This document shows, in pieces, positions 41,607-50,220 of a DNA stretch of 64,000 nt. The stretch is from NCBI GenBank assembly GCA_959601045.1, contig CAUGNZ010000007.1:12277-76276 (forward strand). Reading direction: 5' to 3'. Position numbers and translations under genes: made by a program. Each line of letters begins with the position of its first letter. The stretch's first letter is position 1. The stretch comes from an uncultured Collinsella sp. GTDB lineage: Bacteria; Actinomycetota; Coriobacteriia; Coriobacteriales; Coriobacteriaceae. Below the pieces are notes generated by a model, which worked only from the letters and a program-made list of their open reading frames with translations, searched no databases and was not told the DNA's origin.

Positions 41607-42254
41607 CTAGTTCGCCTCCGGCCAACCCACAACGTCAAGTACGTCGAGGGCGGTATCGCTTGCCTGCTGGTTTTTGGCCTGCACGGCCTGAACATCGATA
41701 TCGAGCCTGAATGAGCCGCCGCGCGCGGCATCGTGGTAGTCGCCCACAAAGCGCAGCGAGTCCATGAGGCTTTCCGTCATGGCGCCGGGGTCGAGCGTGC
41801 TGCCACGCCCGGCCAATCCGCGGTAGTAGTACCACCCATCGCCGCCATCGATCCACGGGGACCCCTCGCCCGCGTTCACATGAAACGCAACGCTGCCCGA
41901 AGCATCCGCGCTCGAACCGTCGGGCGCCACCGACGTCATGCGCAGACGCGCGCGAACGTACTCAGGCTGCGTGCCAGCGTTCTCCACGCGCACAATGCGG
42001 CTGATGTCAGAACCCCCGGCCTTGGTGTCGGGATAGTCCCCGTGCTCGTTGGGCTCAAACGGAATCTCCTCGCCCTGCTCGTTGAGGGTGTATTCGCAGA
42101 CTCGTACCTTCACGCTGCCAAACGATAGAACGTTGTTCGCCGGAACCATATCAACGGTAAAAGCCAGCGTGCCGCACAGGCACGCCAGGGCCAACAGCGC
42201 CATCGCAGCAAGCGCCAAGGTGCGTTTCTGATTGTCGGAAAGATTGTTGAGCAT
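41607..42254 (-). CDS. SipW-dependent TasA-like protein (second subunit)
   Basis: A 215-residue protein with an N-terminal hydrophobic segment (LALAAMALLALACLCGTLAFTV) followed by NNVLSFGSVKVRV, matching the SipW-type signal and the first strand of the TasA fold. EYVRARLRMTSV is the shared middle strand. The mature part ends in a TALDVLDVVGWPE tail. An in-frame TTG at 42266 would add four residues; I prefer ATG 42254. The gap before it holds a terminator-like hairpin (42285-42335), so it is probably made at a lower level than the first subunit. Three bases separate its stop from the adhesin start. Confidence 0.72.
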   Translation of the reverse strand: MLNNLSDNQKRTLALAAMALLALACLCGTLAFTVDMVPANNVLSFGSVKVRVCEYTLNEQGEEIPFEPNEHGDYPDTKAGGSDISRIVRVENAGTQPEYVRARLRMTSVAPDGSSADASGSVAFHVNAGEGSPWIDGGDGWYYYRGLAGRGSTLDPGAMTESLMDSLRFVGDYHDAARGGSFRLDIDVQAVQAKNQQASDTALDVLDVVGWPEAN

Positions 42255-42270
42255 TACGTTCGCCAATCGT

Positions 42271-42335
42271 CGATAAAAAGGGGGACCGAGATCCCAGCCC
42301 GAATATAGGGGTGGGGAGCGGACCGGGATCTCGGT
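42271..42335 (-). terminator. Terminator-like hairpin inside the fibre operon
   Basis: On the minus strand ACCGAGATCCC and GGGATCTCGGT form a perfect 11-bp stem with a loop of about 29 bases, then CCCCCTTTTT. The position is between the first fibre subunit (42349-43080) and the second (41607-42254). Partial termination here would set a high-to-low ratio of first subunit to the rest. Confidence 0.6.
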
Positions 42336-42348
42336 GGGGTGGGTGGGG

Positions 42349-43080
42349 TTAAGCCTTAGCCCGAGTCGCAGCCCAAGCCTTGGCCTGCTCGACAGCGTTG
42401 TTGGCAGCGTCAGTCTTGTCGCCCTTCTGGTCAGCGCCGAAGATGTAGCAGGAGACTGTCATAGCGGGATTCTGAACAACATCCGTGCTGTTCAGAATAT
42501 TCGGAATATGCACCGTGCTGAACAGCTCGCCGGTATAGGCAGCCTTTCCGTCGGTAGGTTCAAGCACGGCCGGATCGCTGGTGTTATTGGTATACACGAA
42601 CAGACCACTCACGTACTGGCCCGAAGTGCCGTTGGTCACAGCCTTACCTTCAAATTCCCCCTCAACCATCTTCCAGTTATTTCCAATGGTGAAATACGGA
42701 GTCTTGGCAAGGGCGTTTTCGGCGTCTGTCTTCACAATTGCGTTCTTCACGTAGATGAACACATAGGACTTATCAGAGTCCTTGCCGATGCCGACGTTGG
42801 GGTTCTTATTGATGTCGGTGTCGGGAATCATCTTGGATTTATTGGTCCAGTTGGTCTCGAACAGATAACCATCCACTGAGGGGTTCGTGGGATCAGTACC
42901 GGGCTTGTTCGGCTGATCAGGGTCGGGCTTCACTTCAGGCTTGTCAATGCGGCCGACCGTGAACTCATTCACCTTGGTTTGGGTCGCCGACAGCCATGCA
43001 TACGTTCCCACGCCGGCAGCCAGCACCAACAGCAGCAGGGCGGCAATGATGCCGTAGCGCTTTTTCTTCTTGTTTTCCAT
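42349..43080 (-). CDS. SipW-dependent secreted protein (first, probably major, subunit)
   Basis: A 243-residue protein. The start MENKKKKRYGIIAALLLLVL continues into AAGVGTYAWLSATQTKVNEFTVG, a textbook SipW-dependent signal with the TYAW and NEF elements. After a Pro/Asp-rich linker (about 50-68) comes a beta-rich body with YVFIYVKNAIV. GGAAG before ATG 43080 fixes the start. It is the gene directly after the peptidase and is followed by a terminator-like hairpin, the usual placing of a major fibre subunit. It may be called TasA-like or BsaA-like; no closer name is justified. Confidence 0.75.
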   Translation of the reverse strand: MENKKKKRYGIIAALLLLVLAAGVGTYAWLSATQTKVNEFTVGRIDKPEVKPDPDQPNKPGTDPTNPSVDGYLFETNWTNKSKMIPDTDINKNPNVGIGKDSDKSYVFIYVKNAIVKTDAENALAKTPYFTIGNNWKMVEGEFEGKAVTNGTSGQYVSGLFVYTNNTSDPAVLEPTDGKAAYTGELFSTVHIPNILNSTDVVQNPAMTVSCYIFGADQKGDKTDAANNAVEQAKAWAATRAKA

Positions 43081-43150
43081 CGTTCTCTTCCTTTCGAGAA
43101 TCGTCTTCCCCGGCAACGGCCCCTACCGCCGCCGACGTTTTTCCCTGCCG

Positions 43151-43708
43151 CTATGAACGCCGCTCCCTCGCATGCACGCGGGTATGCTTGCCCGCAGGCT
43201 CGTCGGGAACCATCCGATCGAGCACTATCGACGCCGTGATCAGCAGCGCCAGAACGGCCACCACAACAAGCAAACCGGGCATCGTCGTGCAATATGCGTT
43301 AACGAAGCCCAGGTAAGGGACACAAAAAGAAACAGTGCCGATAACACTCGAAAAAGGCGTGTGCTCGGCATCGTGCATGATGCTTCCGTCTGCATTTTTG
43401 TTCGCAATTCCCTGCGTGCCGATCATCTGCGCCACAGGGTCGATCTGATACACCTGGTGCGTCACCACGGCGCCGTCCGATCGGTAAAAGGTTGCATTGT
43501 CGCCCACGGCAATATCCGTTGGCTCAACCTGGCGGACAAACACCATGGAGCCAACGGGAAGCTCGGGTTCCATAGAGCCCGAAAGCACAGCAAAGGGCGT
43601 GTATCCAAATGCGCGAGGCACAAAAGAAACAACGGCAAGGGCTATGACAAGCGCGAACGCCAAGCTACTCAAAAGCGTAATAAATCGTTTGAGTCTACGC
43701 GCCGTCAA
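43151..43708 (-). CDS. sipW: SipW-like signal peptidase I (ER type, Ser-His)
   Basis: A 185-residue membrane peptidase with an N-terminal helix (about 8-30) and a C-terminal helix (about 140-165). The nucleophile is Ser45 in LSGSMEPEL. Where bacterial signal peptidases have Lys, this protein has VVTHQVYQID with His84, the ER-type dyad used by SipW. It should cleave the SipW-type signals of the three small proteins downstream. It heads the operon. The TTG at 43708 is the only workable start in frame; GGGGG lies about 13 bases upstream, overlapping an out-of-frame ATG that would give an eight-codon peptide, so the start is less certain than the identity. Confidence 0.85.
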   Translation of the reverse strand: MTARRLKRFITLLSSLAFALVIALAVVSFVPRAFGYTPFAVLSGSMEPELPVGSMVFVRQVEPTDIAVGDNATFYRSDGAVVTHQVYQIDPVAQMIGTQGIANKNADGSIMHDAEHTPFSSVIGTVSFCVPYLGFVNAYCTTMPGLLVVVAVLALLITASIVLDRMVPDEPAGKHTRVHARERRS

Positions 43709-43789
43709 AGTGATAATTCATCCCCCTTGAGGACCTATTCGACCCATCCAAAGGTCAGCAAGTTTCAACAGGAACCGCAAGGCGCTTGA

Positions 43790-43990
43790 AAAGTGAGTCC
43801 GAAATAAGCCAATTTGGAATCTTTTCGTAATAAAAACATAGCGATGTGCTACATATTTTTCAATGTTTTATCGCTAAATGCTACTTATTTTGGCGTAAGT
43901 GGTCATTTATCCCCAAATTAGTCTGTTTTATCCAATACTTACGACTAACCCCCTACGCAACTTCCCCATAGAAGGTTCGTTTTTTGCGAA
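43790..43990 (-). promoter_or_regulatory. A/T-rich control region of the fibre operon
   Basis: This stretch is far more A/T-rich than the rest of the window. TGCTAC followed by ATATTT or TTATTT occurs at 43847 and 43879, 32 bp or three turns apart. TAGCGAT (43839-43845) and ATCGCTA (43870-43876) form a 7-bp dyad across the first. I cannot place a clear -35/-10 pair. A run of nine C at about 44008-44016 marks its far edge. Regulation by a dedicated activator or by repression with nucleoid proteins is plausible, not shown. Confidence 0.4.
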
Positions 43991-44109
43991 ACTAAAATAA
44001 TGGTACCCCCCCCCACATTAAAACAAACTACTGGAAGTGTCATTTATTTCCGACCCCCCTTTGCCGGAGTTTTATGACAGCCCCATGTAGTTCGCAGCCC
44101 ATAATCCTC

Positions 44110-44440
44110 TGAGAACCGTGTCCCAGAATTCGCTTGCGAAATGGGATGCGGTTTCCGCTTGTGGCCCCGTTGGGAAACCACATCCCACTCCGATCGCAAA
44201 TTCCGGATCGCACTTTCCGCCAAGACCCTCAACCGGAAACGGCATCCCATTTCTCGGCCGAAAACTGGGATGCGGTTTCCACAGAGCCCCTCAACGGGAA
44301 ACCGCATCCCATTCCAAAGGCAAATTCCGGGACGCAGCTTCCGCAACCCCACCCATCCGGAAATCCCATCCCACTCCGCACACATCCGGGCATAGAACAA
44401 TCAGCTTATTAGGCCTTCCATCAATAAAGGGGCGCCCTCG
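44110..44440. repeat. 62-bp palindromic repeat array, copy 2 (five units)
   Basis: The GGAAA-type unit starts fall at about 44112, 44172, 44234, 44297 and 44359, a spacing of 60-63 bp. Complete units have left arms like GGAAACCGCATCCC and right arms like GGGATGCGGTTTCC. The tail CCGGGCATAGAACAATCAGCTTATTAGGCCTTCCATCAATAAAGGGGCGCCCTC matches that of copy 1 at 34381-34705 in the same direction, at about 90% over the tail. Copies 1 and 2 bracket the fibre locus as direct repeats of about 330 bp. Confidence 0.85.
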
Positions 44441-44450
44441 TGTCACGAAA

Positions 44451-44478
44451 AAAGCCTCGAGAATCTCGAGGCTTTCAC
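44451..44478 (-). terminator. Rho-independent terminator of the flavodoxin gene
   Basis: On the minus strand AAAGCCTCGAGA and TCTCGAGGCTTT form a perfect stem followed by a T run reaching six bases. It lies 33 bp after the flavodoxin stop. Confidence 0.85.
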
Positions 44479-44510
44479 GTTTGTATTATCTCGAGCGCGA
44501 GGCGACACGC

Positions 44511-45068
44511 CTACTCGCCCAGCACGGCCTTCTTGGCGGCTGCGGTCATGTTGTCCAGGTCCTCCTTGGTGGGGTGATCCTTTGCGGCAACCCAGTTGTC
44601 GAGCAGCATCTTAAATCGGGCGTTTTCGGGATCTTGCTCGAGCATGGCCTCGTAGCGCTGCTTGACCGCGGGGCCCATCTTGCCCTGGCACATCGCCCAG
44701 CCCGCAAGCTCGGCATCCCCAGCCAAATTGGAAGTTACGCGATCAATAATCTGCTGGTAATAGCTCTGGTCGGCGCCAAAGCCGCAGGTGCCAAACAGGA
44801 ACACGCGCTTGCCGTGCAAGGCGGAGAGCAACGCCGCCACCGAGGGCGTGCAGGCACCCTTGTCGCACCAAAAACCGACAAGCACCGTATCGGCAGCGCA
44901 GGCACCCTCTGCCTCGTGCGCGACCTGCTCCGGATCTGCATCATCGCTCAGCGCGGCGGCATGGATAAACTCGACGCCTGCAGCCTGCAGGGCGCGCTTG
45001 ATCGCCCCCGAAACCATCCTGGTATTACCGCTCTTGCTGTTAACCACCATAGAGCATGTCATAGTCAC
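44511..45068 (-). CDS. Flavodoxin family protein
   Basis: A 185-residue protein. The phosphate-binding loop VVNSKSGNTRMVSGAI stands at the start, as in flavodoxins that bind FMN. VLVGFWCDKGACTPSVAALL and VFLFGTCGFG cover the two further flavin-side loops. The C-terminal 50 residues are helical (FKMLLDNWVAAKDHP). It is an electron carrier or flavin reductase-like protein; partner unknown. GTG 45068 and ATG 45062 are both possible starts behind GAGG. Single gene with its own terminator. Confidence 0.78.
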   Translation of the reverse strand: MTMTCSMVVNSKSGNTRMVSGAIKRALQAAGVEFIHAAALSDDADPEQVAHEAEGACAADTVLVGFWCDKGACTPSVAALLSALHGKRVFLFGTCGFGADQSYYQQIIDRVTSNLAGDAELAGWAMCQGKMGPAVKQRYEAMLEQDPENARFKMLLDNWVAAKDHPTKEDLDNMTAAAKKAVLGE

Positions 45069-45173
45069 GTTGCCTCGTTTCCCCCGAAACTCGAGCCATT
45101 AATGCAATTTGTTAAAAGCATATCTTAGTACTAACGACGCAGATGTAAACCATCTGCCGCTAATCGGCAGCCC

Positions 45174-47033
45174 CTACTGGGCAAACTGGCTGCGGTAGAG
45201 CTCGGCGTAGAAGCCGCCTGCCGCTAGCAACTCGTCGTGCGTGCCGCGCTCGATAATCTGGCCGTCGCGCATAACCAGAATGCAGTCGGCATTGCGGATC
45301 GTCGACAGGCGGTGCGCCACCACAAAGCTCGTGCGGCCAGCCATGAGCTCGTCGAATGCCGCCTGCACCTGCAGCTCGGTACGCGTATCGATGCTCGACG
45401 TTGCCTCGTCCAGCAGCAGAATCGCCGGATCGGTGAGCATGACGCGCGCGATGCACAGCAGTTGTTTTTGACCCTGGCTAAACGTGCCGCCGTCCTCGCC
45501 GATTACCGTATCGTAGCCGCCTGGCAGCTGCACGATAAACTTATGCGCACGAGCGCGCTTGGCCGCCTCGATAACCTGCTCGCGCGTGGCGTCGGGACAG
45601 CCGTAAGCGATGTTTTCCGCCACCGTGCCCTCGAACAGCCAAGTGTCCTGCAGCACCATGCCAAAGGCGCGGCGCAGGCTTGCACGCGTGTAATCACGCG
45701 AAGACCGGCCATCGACCATGATGCGTCCGGCATCGATATCGTAAAACCGCAGCAGCAAGTTGATGAGCGTTGTCTTTCCGCAGCCCGTGGGGCCAACGAG
45801 GGCAAAGCGCATGCCGGGCTTGGCCTCGATGCAGATATCCTGCAGCAGCTTGCGATCGGGCACGTAGCTAAAGTTCACATGCTCAAAGGCGACCTCGCCC
45901 TGCGGGTCGGCAAGCTCTACGGCGTCCGACGCATCGGGCTCCTGCTCGCGCGCATCGAGCAGCACAAACATGCGGCGCGCCGAAGCATACGCCGTCTGGA
46001 TCTGCGTAATGACGTTGGTGACCTCGTTGAACGGCTTGGTGTACTGGTTGGCGTAGGACAGGAAAATCTGCACGCCGCCCACCGTGAGCGCCGCCGGTAC
46101 GCCCGTGATCACGCCCACGCAGCCAATCACAGCGACCACGGCGTAGATGATGTTGTTGATAAAACGCGTGCCGGGGTTGGAGAGCGAACCCATAAACTGC
46201 GCGCGCTCACCTGCCGTATAGAGCTCGGCGTTGAGCGCGTCGAAGCGCGCTTGGGCGTTCGGGCCGTAGGCAAACGCATCAACCAGCTTTTGCTCGCCCA
46301 CATACTCCTCGATATGGCCACCGAGCTGACCTTGAATGCGCTGCTGTGCCGTAAAACTCTTGTTGGAAAGCTTGGCAATGGCGCCGGCTGCAAAAATGGA
46401 AAGCGGCGTGACGAGCACCACCACGAGCGTCATGGTCAGGTTGATGGAGAGCATAAACGCGAGCGTGCCCACAATGGTGATAACGCCGGTAAAGAGTTGC
46501 GTGAAGCCTTGCAGCAGGCCATCGCCAACCTGGTCGACATCGTTGACCACGCGGCTCATAAGGTCGCCGTGGGCGTGGCTGTCGATAAAGCTGAGCGGCA
46601 TGCGGCTGAGCTTATCGCTCGCCTCCACGCGCATGTCGCGCACCGTCTCGTAGGACAGGCGGTTGACGCAATAGCCCTGCAGCCACTGGAAGGCCGCGGC
46701 ACCTACAACGACAATCGCGAGCTTGGTGACAAGCGGCAGCAGCGCGTCAAAGTCCACCTGCCCGGCGGCAACGATCAGGTCGATGCCCTCGCCGATAAGG
46801 ATAGGCGTGTAGAGCTGCAGAATCACCGAGATGGCGGCGCTCACAAACGACGCTACAAACGAAATGCGATGCGGACGGACGTAGCACAGCAGGCGGCAAG
46901 TTACCGCGCCCACGGGGTAGCGCTCGGGGTCGCCAGGCTGACGCGGGCCGTCACCCAAGTCGTTGAGGCTATCGTTGCCGGACACGTTGGCCGTCATCGT
47001 GGCGACCGAACCGGAAGAAGTATACGGATTCAT
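45174..47033 (-). CDS. ABC exporter subunit with intact catalytic Glu (second exporter)
   Basis: A 619-residue half-transporter. The N-terminal 35 residues are polar, the membrane domain spans about 45-340, and the ATPase domain about 370-600. Walker A is GPTGCGKTT, signature the variant FSQGQKQ, Walker B ILLLDEATSSID with the catalytic Glu. Its ATG directly abuts the stop of the partner gene (TAAATG). With that partner it should form a heterodimeric multidrug-type exporter. Confidence 0.87.
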   Translation of the reverse strand: MNPYTSSGSVATMTANVSGNDSLNDLGDGPRQPGDPERYPVGAVTCRLLCYVRPHRISFVASFVSAAISVILQLYTPILIGEGIDLIVAAGQVDFDALLPLVTKLAIVVVGAAAFQWLQGYCVNRLSYETVRDMRVEASDKLSRMPLSFIDSHAHGDLMSRVVNDVDQVGDGLLQGFTQLFTGVITIVGTLAFMLSINLTMTLVVVLVTPLSIFAAGAIAKLSNKSFTAQQRIQGQLGGHIEEYVGEQKLVDAFAYGPNAQARFDALNAELYTAGERAQFMGSLSNPGTRFINNIIYAVVAVIGCVGVITGVPAALTVGGVQIFLSYANQYTKPFNEVTNVITQIQTAYASARRMFVLLDAREQEPDASDAVELADPQGEVAFEHVNFSYVPDRKLLQDICIEAKPGMRFALVGPTGCGKTTLINLLLRFYDIDAGRIMVDGRSSRDYTRASLRRAFGMVLQDTWLFEGTVAENIAYGCPDATREQVIEAAKRARAHKFIVQLPGGYDTVIGEDGGTFSQGQKQLLCIARVMLTDPAILLLDEATSSIDTRTELQVQAAFDELMAGRTSFVVAHRLSTIRNADCILVMRDGQIIERGTHDELLAAGGFYAELYRSQFAQ

Positions 47034-48887
47034 TTAGCAGCCCTCCTTTGCGCAAGTGGATGCCGGGGCAGCCAGGACAGACGCGGGCGTCGCGCTCCCC
47101 TGCTGACCCTCGAGCTCCTCGCGGCGCAGCTGCGACTGGCAGATCTCGCGGTAGAGCTGGCAGCTTGCATACAGCTCGTCATGCGTGCCCAGGCCCGCAA
47201 CCGAGCCGTGATCGAGTACGCAGATCATGTCGGCGTCGCGCACGGTCGAGACGCGCTGGCTTACGATCACCGTCGTGAGCGGCAGCCCGCCCTCGGCGGC
47301 ACCGCGCACGCTGCGCTCGCGAATAGCGTGACGAAGCGCCGCGTCGGTCTTAAAATCGAGCGCCGAGGCGGAGTCGTCCATGATCAATATCTGAGGCGAG
47401 CCCACCAAGGCACGCGCGATAGTCAGGCGCTGACGCTGGCCGCCGCTAAAGTTCTTACCGCCCGCCTCGACCGGGGCATCGAGCCCCTGCGACTTGTTGC
47501 GCACGAACTCGCTCGCCTGCGCCATGTCGAGTGCCGCCCAGAGCTCCTCGTCGGTCGCCGACTCGTCACGCCAGGTCAGGTTGCTGCGGATGGTGCCGCT
47601 CACCAGCGACGCTCGCTGCGGGACGGTCGCGACCACATGGCGCAGTTGGTCGAGCGGCCAGGTGCGCACGTCGGCACCCATCACGCTCACGCTGCCGGTG
47701 CTCGCATCGTACAGGCGCGGGATGAGCGAGACGAGCGTGGACTTGCCGCTGCCCGTACCGCCGATAATGCCGAGCGTCCTGCCCAGCGGGAGTTCCAGCG
47801 TCACATCGCTCACGGCATTTGCCGCGCCCGCACCAAACGAAAAGCTCGCATGGTCAAAGCTCAGTGCAGGGACTGGAGCGGCATTGCCCGTCGCGCCCGG
47901 CTTGGGCAGCGCGACCGGCTGGTTGCCCTCGTCAGTGATGCTTGGCACGCAATTGAGTACCTCGTTGATACGCGACGCACTGGCGCTCGCCTTGGTAAAG
48001 ACCACGACCAAGTTGGCAACATACACGATGGAGGTGAGGGTCTGCGTCATGTAGTTCACAAACGCCATGACCTGGCCCTGCGTGAGCTCGCCCGCGTTGA
48101 CCTGGATGCCCCCCACCCACAGGATGGCACACACGCCCAGGTTCATCACGAGAAACGTGACAGGGTTGAGAATCGAGGAGAGCTTGCCCACCGCGATGGC
48201 GACATGCGCCTGATCGTCGGCCGCATGGGCAAAACGCTCGCACTCGTGACCCTCGCGCACAAACGCCCGGACCACGCGGGCGCCCGAAAGGCCCTCGCGG
48301 CAAATGAGCGCAATGCGGTCGAGCTTTGCCTGCAGCTGCTTGTAGTACGGGATGCAGTGCGCCATGACAAACCAGAACACCAGGCCAATGGCGGGCGTGC
48401 AAATCAAAAAGATAATGCCGAGCTTAAGGTCGATGGCAAGGGCCGCGACCATGGAACCCACGGCCAAGAAGGGCCAGCGGATGAGCATGCGTACGCCCAG
48501 CGCCACGGCGAGCTGCACCTGGTTGACGTCGTTGGTAATGCGCGTGATGAGCGACGGCGTGCCAAAACGGTCGAGTTCGGCATAGCTCAGCTTGTTGATG
48601 TGCTGGTAGAGCGCACCGCGAATGTCGGTGCCCATGCCCTGCGAGGTGAGCGCCGCCATCTTTTGGCAGACGAGCGTAAACGAGATGCCGATCACAGCCA
48701 TGGCGCCAAGTACCATACCGTAGTGGACGACGGCGTTCACGTCGTGTGCGCCGATACCCTTATCAATCATCTGGGCAATCACCAGCGGCGTCAGCAGGTC
48801 AAAGATCACTTCAATCAACTTGCACGCAGGGCCAATCACCATATACCGGCGAAACTTACCACCAAAACGCCTGAGCAGCTCAATCAT
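47034..48887 (-). CDS. ABC exporter subunit with degenerate ATP site (second exporter)
   Basis: A 617-residue exporter half. The membrane domain lies in about 15-310. The ATPase domain has Walker A GGTGSGKST, signature FSGGQRQR and Walker B ILIMDDSASALD, with Asp in place of the catalytic Glu, as in the first exporter pair. AAGGAG nine bases before ATG 48887 fixes the start; the frame is open 11 codons further but without a ribosome site. It is the first gene of the pair. No regulator is adjacent, unlike the exporter at 10286. Confidence 0.87.
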   Translation of the reverse strand: MIELLRRFGGKFRRYMVIGPACKLIEVIFDLLTPLVIAQMIDKGIGAHDVNAVVHYGMVLGAMAVIGISFTLVCQKMAALTSQGMGTDIRGALYQHINKLSYAELDRFGTPSLITRITNDVNQVQLAVALGVRMLIRWPFLAVGSMVAALAIDLKLGIIFLICTPAIGLVFWFVMAHCIPYYKQLQAKLDRIALICREGLSGARVVRAFVREGHECERFAHAADDQAHVAIAVGKLSSILNPVTFLVMNLGVCAILWVGGIQVNAGELTQGQVMAFVNYMTQTLTSIVYVANLVVVFTKASASASRINEVLNCVPSITDEGNQPVALPKPGATGNAAPVPALSFDHASFSFGAGAANAVSDVTLELPLGRTLGIIGGTGSGKSTLVSLIPRLYDASTGSVSVMGADVRTWPLDQLRHVVATVPQRASLVSGTIRSNLTWRDESATDEELWAALDMAQASEFVRNKSQGLDAPVEAGGKNFSGGQRQRLTIARALVGSPQILIMDDSASALDFKTDAALRHAIRERSVRGAAEGGLPLTTVIVSQRVSTVRDADMICVLDHGSVAGLGTHDELYASCQLYREICQSQLRREELEGQQGSATPASVLAAPASTCAKEGC

Positions 48888-49020
48888 GTATAGGCGCTCC
48901 TTATCATCATCCACATTCAATTCGAACCATGATAGTACCGCCGCCCCAAAAGAAGCGTAAACAACTCGTCATTTCTAACGGGATTCAGTTTTCAGAGGGG
49001 TATACGCGCACACCCAGTCA

Positions 49021-49097
49021 GTGTCGGGTCAACTAGCTTGGTATACTTACATTAGTGCTACCAAGTTAGTCGCCGACCCTTGAAATGAGGTGCCAAG
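49021..49097 (+). promoter_or_regulatory. Promoter region of surface-protein copy 1
   Basis: TATACT at 49042-49047 is a good -10 box and is kept at the same distance from the ATG in copy 2 (50334-50339). Here it also lies in a dyad CTTGGTA...TACCAAG that copy 2 has lost on the left side. No clear -35 is visible. The duplicated block begins near here. Confidence 0.5.
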
Positions 49098-50090
49098 ATG
49101 AACGACATTCTCGCAAGAAGAGCAAGACGAGCAACTGTGGGCATCGCCCTTTCCGCGGCACTTGTCGCGGGTATCGCCCCCGTAACGGCGATCGCGGCAG
49201 AAACCAGTTCCCCCACCGGTGCAGTTGCCTTGCAGGCGGAAGATGCGGCCGCCGCAAAAGAAAAAGCGTATGCAGCCATGCAGGAAGCGCTCAAAACCCT
49301 CGAGGCCGCAAAAGACGCCGCAAGTCCCGAGAAAATTGCGAGATTCAATGATGACATTGCCCGTTTTCAAGAGCTCCGCGACAAGATGGCGGCGCAAGCC
49401 GCCGAAGAGAGGGGACTCCTTCCCACCATGCAAGCGGACATCGATGCAGCCCAAGCCAAATACGATGAGGCCCACTACCGGACAAGCGGCCTTCAGACAG
49501 AATTAAATAAGGCAATCGACGACGGAGCTTCTAACGAAACTATTAAGCAGTTGCGAAGTGAGATCATGTCGGCAGAAAGGCGAGAAAAATCTTGTGAAGA
49601 TGATCTTCACCACTGCCAACGCCGGCTCGAAAGCCAGGAAAAACAGGTTCAGTATTTCGAAAGTGAGGCAGAGGAAGCCAAAGCCCACATCGATGAGGAC
49701 GTAGCCAAGCGAGATGCGCTCCTTAGCGATTTGGAAAAGGCGCAAGCGGCCTATGACGACGCCTGCAAGGCATACGAAGAGGCAAAGGCCGCGGCAGACA
49801 AGGCCACCTCGCCCGAGATAACGAAACCCGCCGAGACGACAAAACCCTCCAGCTCAGCGCAGCCGGCCGAAACGGCACAGCCCGCCAGCTCGCCCGCGAC
49901 CGGCAAAAATACCCCGCCAAGCTCCACCAAGCAGGCGAACTCGAGCAGCGGCAAGCAAGCAGATACGACCGCCGGCAAGCTCGCGAACACGAGCGACGCA
50001 GCGCCGAGCGCAATCACACTCGCAGGAATCGCCGCCGCAGGACTCGGAATAACCGCCACAGCCACACGCCGCATCAAGAACTCAAGGTAG
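49098..50090 (+). CDS. Coiled-coil surface protein, tandem copy 1, sortase motif changed to LANTS
   Basis: A 330-residue secreted protein. Signal peptide about 1-34. A long, charged, Ala-rich coiled coil with heptads covers about 45-235. A Pro/Ser/Thr-rich wall-spanning stretch (about 238-295) is followed by KLANTSDAAPS, a hydrophobic helix and RRIKNSR. The paralogue at 50390 reads LANTGD at the same place, so this copy has Ser where the sortase Gly should be. Wall anchoring is therefore doubtful, and the protein may be held by its C-terminal helix instead. The two genes are near identical at both ends and diverge in about residues 75-145. A perfect terminator follows. Confidence 0.8.
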   Translation: MNDILARRARRATVGIALSAALVAGIAPVTAIAAETSSPTGAVALQAEDAAAAKEKAYAAMQEALKTLEAAKDAASPEKIARFNDDIARFQELRDKMAAQAAEERGLLPTMQADIDAAQAKYDEAHYRTSGLQTELNKAIDDGASNETIKQLRSEIMSAERREKSCEDDLHHCQRRLESQEKQVQYFESEAEEAKAHIDEDVAKRDALLSDLEKAQAAYDDACKAYEEAKAAADKATSPEITKPAETTKPSSSAQPAETAQPASSPATGKNTPPSSTKQANSSSGKQADTTAGKLANTSDAAPSAITLAGIAAAGLGITATATRRIKNSR

Positions 50091-50134
50091 CTGCCAGAGC
50101 ATACTACCTTCGCCAATCCACAAACCCAGAGACA

Positions 50135-50175
50135 AAAGAGGCCCGTTTCCCCAACCCAGGGAAACGGGCCTCTTT
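50135..50175 (+). terminator. Terminator of surface-protein copy 1
   Basis: AAAGAGGCCCGTTTCCC and GGGAAACGGGCCTCTTT form a perfect 17-bp stem with a CAACCCA-type loop. The copy 2 counterpart at 51446 has a compensated base pair (GGTCCG with CGGACC), evidence that the stem is kept. Confidence 0.85.
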
Positions 50176-50220
50176 ACTTGAAAAAACAGATGGTAATGTC
50201 GCCGTCTCTTGAACCGCGCA

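Noticed and set aside
43695..43721. An eight-codon leader peptide overlapping the sipW start
   Set aside because: The ATG directly abuts the GGGGG run with no spacing, so efficient initiation there is unlikely; kept only as a remark on the uncertain sipW start.
34381..44440. CRISPR arrays at the 62-bp repeats
   Set aside because: Units are palindromic over most of their length, intervening parts are similar between units and between arrays, there are no unique 30-40 bp spacers, and no cas gene is present.
45237..48893. A 1218-codon plus-strand open frame
   Set aside because: It is the antisense of the second ABC exporter pair; the translation is low-complexity His/Arg/Ala-rich without domains.
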